From NCBI GenBank assembly GCA_934699065.1, contig CAKUWD010000152.1, positions 1 to 7,073 on the forward strand: 7,073 bases of DNA. Direction: 5' to 3'. The notes below the pieces were generated by a model. That model saw only the letters and a program-made list of their open reading frames with translations, was not told the origin of the DNA and searched no databases. The DNA is from an uncultured Treponema sp. (lineage in GTDB: Bacteria; Spirochaetota; Spirochaetia; Treponematales; Treponemataceae). The position numbers and the translations under genes are program-made. Numbering within the stretch: position 1 is the first letter of the stretch; each line of letters starts with the position of its first letter. Shown here one piece after another: positions 5,034-7,073 of the stretch.

Positions 5034-6977
5034 ATGAAAAAGAATCTTTTTAAAAAGTGTTTTGCTGCAGCATTAATGCTTGTTTTTACGACATCAGCTT
5101 TTGCAGCAAAAAATCAAAAAAAAAATACATCAAAAACCACAAGACCAGATGTATGGATTCTTGATTTAGCAGATGGTAATCCTACAAATTCTGGCGCAAA
5201 TTTCTGGCATGATGATAATACAGGTGATTCTGGTTATTCGTACATCGTGGATTTTACAGTAAATACTGCTTTTGCCCTTCCTCGTAAAGGTGAAAAAGTT
5301 CGTGTTACAGGAAAAATCATCAGCAAGGTTGATATGCCTTATGTAGCGGGTTATTTTAATGATGATACAAAAGGTTGGAAAAGCCTTTCATGGACTGAAC
5401 TTCTCGCAACTAATTTAAAAGCTGGTGTTCCTGTTGAAATTGATAAAGAATTTGAAATTCAGGATGATTCAAATGGTAAATTCAGGTTTGAATTACAATA
5501 TGATCTTTGCTGGGGAGATTATGCCGGACAGCCAAAAATTGAAAAATCTGTAGGTTTTTCATTTGAACGTTCAAACGAATCTACAGATTCATATGCATTT
5601 AAAACTTCAAATGTTGAAAAGTGGGTAATTGATTTTTGTGATTCAGATACCAATCCTGATGGTGTATTTATCAAAGACAAGAATAGTCCTCTTTATACGT
5701 TTGATAGAAAATATGATGCGCTCTTTTTAGGAGTCTTTCCAAGAAAAGGTGATTTTATAGAAGTAAATATTCAGGGTGTTTCAGATACCGATATTCCTCA
5801 TTTAAATATTCAGCTTGTAGATAACAGTGAAGCTGCTAACTGGTGGCAGGATATATCAACAACTTACTGGCCTAGCATAACAAACATAAAGGCTGGAGTT
5901 CCTTTTTCTGCAAAACTTTTATTCCCTGTAGATAATCCTCCAAAAGGTGATGTTATGATTCGTTTCCATTATGATGGAGATTGGGAAAAAGAATGGCGTA
6001 CAACTCCTGATGTAGGAAAAGCTGCAAAATTTACTTTTGAAAGAACTAAAAAATCCTTTGACTTAAAAGAAATGTGTACAAAAATCGGCCTTAAAAAAAT
6101 GCCTAAAGTTTATACACTTGATTTAGCAGATAATGCTGATGGTCCGTCTTTAAGTATTGACTGGGAAGATGCAGAGTGGGCAAAAGCTTACAGACGAATA
6201 GTTTCATTCAGAAATCTTATCCGAAGCGATATGCCAAAGACAGGAGATTATATTCTATTTAATTATGATATGGTTTTTAGTGAAAATATCCCATATCTTG
6301 CTTTCCAGCTTGCAGATACTTCAAAAAAGAATCCATGGAATCAGCCATATAAACCAGATTATCTTGATTTTACAGATATAAAGGCTGGAGAACACATCAG
6401 AGGTAAATTTATAACAAGAGTTACCGATACACCTGTTTTTGATACAAATGTTCAGATAATTTATGATTCTCCATGGCAGTTGGAAAATCATCCTGCGGCA
6501 GGAGTACCGGCAGAAGTCAATTTTACAAAAGTTACAGAATCTACTGATACAGTAAAAAGACGTGCCCCAAAGACTTATAAAATTGATATAACAAAACTTG
6601 TAAAAGATTTCGACTTTTTAAAGGTAGATAAAGATTTCCACGACACAGACGATGATTCAAAGGCTCTTTACTATCTTACAGGATGCGATATTTCAAGTTT
6701 GTTCAAAAAAGGCGATTTGCCAATGAAGGGTGATACTGTTGAAGTAACTTTCGCAGGTGCATTACCGGAGGATTTTACAGGAATCTTTATTTATCTCTTT
6801 GAGATGAATGATTATATCTGGGGAAACAGACTTGCTGTAAATTTTGTTACTGCAGATTATCCGGATATTACAGACATGGAAATTCCTGCAGGAAAGAAAA
6901 TTAAGTATACAGAAAAGCTTGTGCTTACAAGTGATGCGGATTTAAACATACTCGCAGGCATCGCGTTCTTAAAATAA
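5034..6977 (+). CDS. Secreted protein of four tandem diverged modules, function unknown
   Basis: I do not recognise this 647-residue protein by name. It begins with a typical Sec signal peptide: KK-rich start, hydrophobic core at about 10-20, and a likely signal peptidase I cut after SAFA at residue 24. The cysteine at 9 is not in a lipobox. The mature part holds four modules at about 40-178, 197-336, 359-499 and 515-647. Each opens with a W/Y-x-(L/I)-D strand (WILDLADGN, WVIDFCDSD, YTLDLADNA, YKIDITKLV). Each has a (K)G-(D/E) turn (LPRKGEKVRV, FPRKGDFIEV, MPKTGDYILF, PMKGDTVEV), then a D-x-P or similar segment, then an I/L-KAG-type turn (LKAGVPVE, IKAGVPFS, IKAGEHIR, IPAGKKIK). Modules 1-3 end with a phenylalanine-rich strand such as FSFERS or FTFERT. 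Module 4 ends soon after its IPAGKK turn and lacks that strand. The pattern suggests beta-sandwich, possibly ligand- or carbohydrate-binding, domains, which is inference. No catalytic motif or membrane anchor is seen, so it is probably periplasmic or exported. It is expressed alone from its own promoter, and tandem TAA stops end it. Confidence 0.9.
   Translation: MKKNLFKKCFAAALMLVFTTSAFAAKNQKKNTSKTTRPDVWILDLADGNPTNSGANFWHDDNTGDSGYSYIVDFTVNTAFALPRKGEKVRVTGKIISKVDMPYVAGYFNDDTKGWKSLSWTELLATNLKAGVPVEIDKEFEIQDDSNGKFRFELQYDLCWGDYAGQPKIEKSVGFSFERSNESTDSYAFKTSNVEKWVIDFCDSDTNPDGVFIKDKNSPLYTFDRKYDALFLGVFPRKGDFIEVNIQGVSDTDIPHLNIQLVDNSEAANWWQDISTTYWPSITNIKAGVPFSAKLLFPVDNPPKGDVMIRFHYDGDWEKEWRTTPDVGKAAKFTFERTKKSFDLKEMCTKIGLKKMPKVYTLDLADNADGPSLSIDWEDAEWAKAYRRIVSFRNLIRSDMPKTGDYILFNYDMVFSENIPYLAFQLADTSKKNPWNQPYKPDYLDFTDIKAGEHIRGKFITRVTDTPVFDTNVQIIYDSPWQLENHPAAGVPAEVNFTKVTESTDTVKRRAPKTYKIDITKLVKDFDFLKVDKDFHDTDDDSKALYYLTGCDISSLFKKGDLPMKGDTVEVTFAGALPEDFTGIFIYLFEMNDYIWGNRLAVNFVTADYPDITDMEIPAGKKIKYTEKLVLTSDADLNILAGIAFLK
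5116..5125 (+). repeat. A10 homopolymer just after the signal peptide
   Basis: Ten consecutive A residues cover codons 28-31, preceded by an A6 run at 5108-5113. They encode the lysine-rich start of the mature protein. A one-base length change would shift the frame and abolish everything beyond the signal peptide, so the tract could cause slippage or phase variation. It may equally reflect AT-rich lysine coding. Confidence 0.8.
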
Positions 6978-6995
6978 TAAAAGAAATCTACACAG

Positions 6996-7044
6996 AAAAA
7001 AAATGGGCTCCCGTGGCAGGAGGCTGTTGAAATTGCGGGTCCCA
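6996..7044. terminator. Imperfect palindrome beside an A8/T8 run (possible terminator or repeat fragment)
   Basis: TGGG 7004-7007 pairs with CCCA 7041-7044, and CCCG 7010-7013 with CGGG 7036-7039, with a small internal loop. CTCC 7008-7011 with GGAG 7019-7022 is a competing hairpin. On the - strand the structure is followed directly by eight T residues, as in an intrinsic terminator for a gene arriving from the right. On the + strand, no T run follows, so it is a poor terminator for the secreted-protein gene. Base composition changes sharply to GC-rich at 7004, which would also fit the edge of an intergenic repeat. The window ends 29 bases later, so this cannot be settled. Confidence 0.4.
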
Positions 7045-7073
7045 GCGACGGCAAAAATGACAAGGTATCCCCC

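Noticed and set aside
5034..5110. Lipoprotein signal with the cysteine at residue 9.
   Set aside because: The residues before it are KK, not a lipobox, and it lies before the hydrophobic core. A signal peptidase I site at SAFA is a better fit.
6857..7063. 68-codon open frame on the - strand over the end of the secreted-protein gene.
   Set aside because: Most of it is antisense to the clear + strand gene, and the rest translates GC-rich palindromic DNA. No ribosome site is seen near its start.
1..7073. CRISPR array, insertion sequence or prophage genes.
   Set aside because: No regularly spaced repeats, transposase, integrase or phage structural frames were seen on either strand.

Overview
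The window most resembles the chromosome of a spirochaete, probably a free-living or gut/rumen Treponema. The clues are moderately AT-rich DNA, a MurA with aspartate in place of the catalytic cysteine (known in spirochaetes, chlamydiae and mycobacteria), a membrane-bound SpoIIE/RsbU-type phosphatase, and a large secreted protein built of repeated modules. This assignment is inference from protein character. No rRNA or other marker gene is present.

Layout, left to right. (1) The 3' two-thirds of argG (argininosuccinate synthase, arginine biosynthesis) enters from the left edge on the + strand and stops at 875. (2) The convergent gap 876-968 is almost filled by one palindromic element (877-960) that can fold as a cloverleaf: an outer 14-bp stem enclosing three hairpins. 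It probably terminates transcription and looks like a dispersed intergenic repeat. (3) Three genes lie on the - strand, read right to left: pepT (tripeptide aminopeptidase), murA (first committed step of peptidoglycan synthesis) and a six-helix membrane protein ending in a PP2C/SpoIIE phosphatase domain. pepT and murA share one base (TAATG) and form an operon. The phosphatase gene follows murA by about 90 bases and has its own good promoter. (4) A short divergent region, 4952-5033, holds two overlapping promoters and two overlapping inverted repeats. The leftward promoter places its start point on the pepT ATG, so that mRNA is probably leaderless. The rightward promoter has a perfect -35 box and drives the next gene. 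(5) A 647-residue secreted protein of unknown function occupies 5034-6977 on the + strand. It has a signal peptide and four diverged modules of about 135-145 residues. (6) The last 96 bases contain no gene I can support, only an imperfect palindrome next to an A8 run.

The genes do not form one pathway. The most notable points are the cloverleaf repeat, the Asp-type MurA (predicted fosfomycin insensitivity), the compact divergent promoter with a leaderless pepT, and the uncharacterised four-module secreted protein with an A10 tract just after its signal peptide. I found no clear defence, CRISPR or mobile system. No gene-free stretch exceeds 300 bases.
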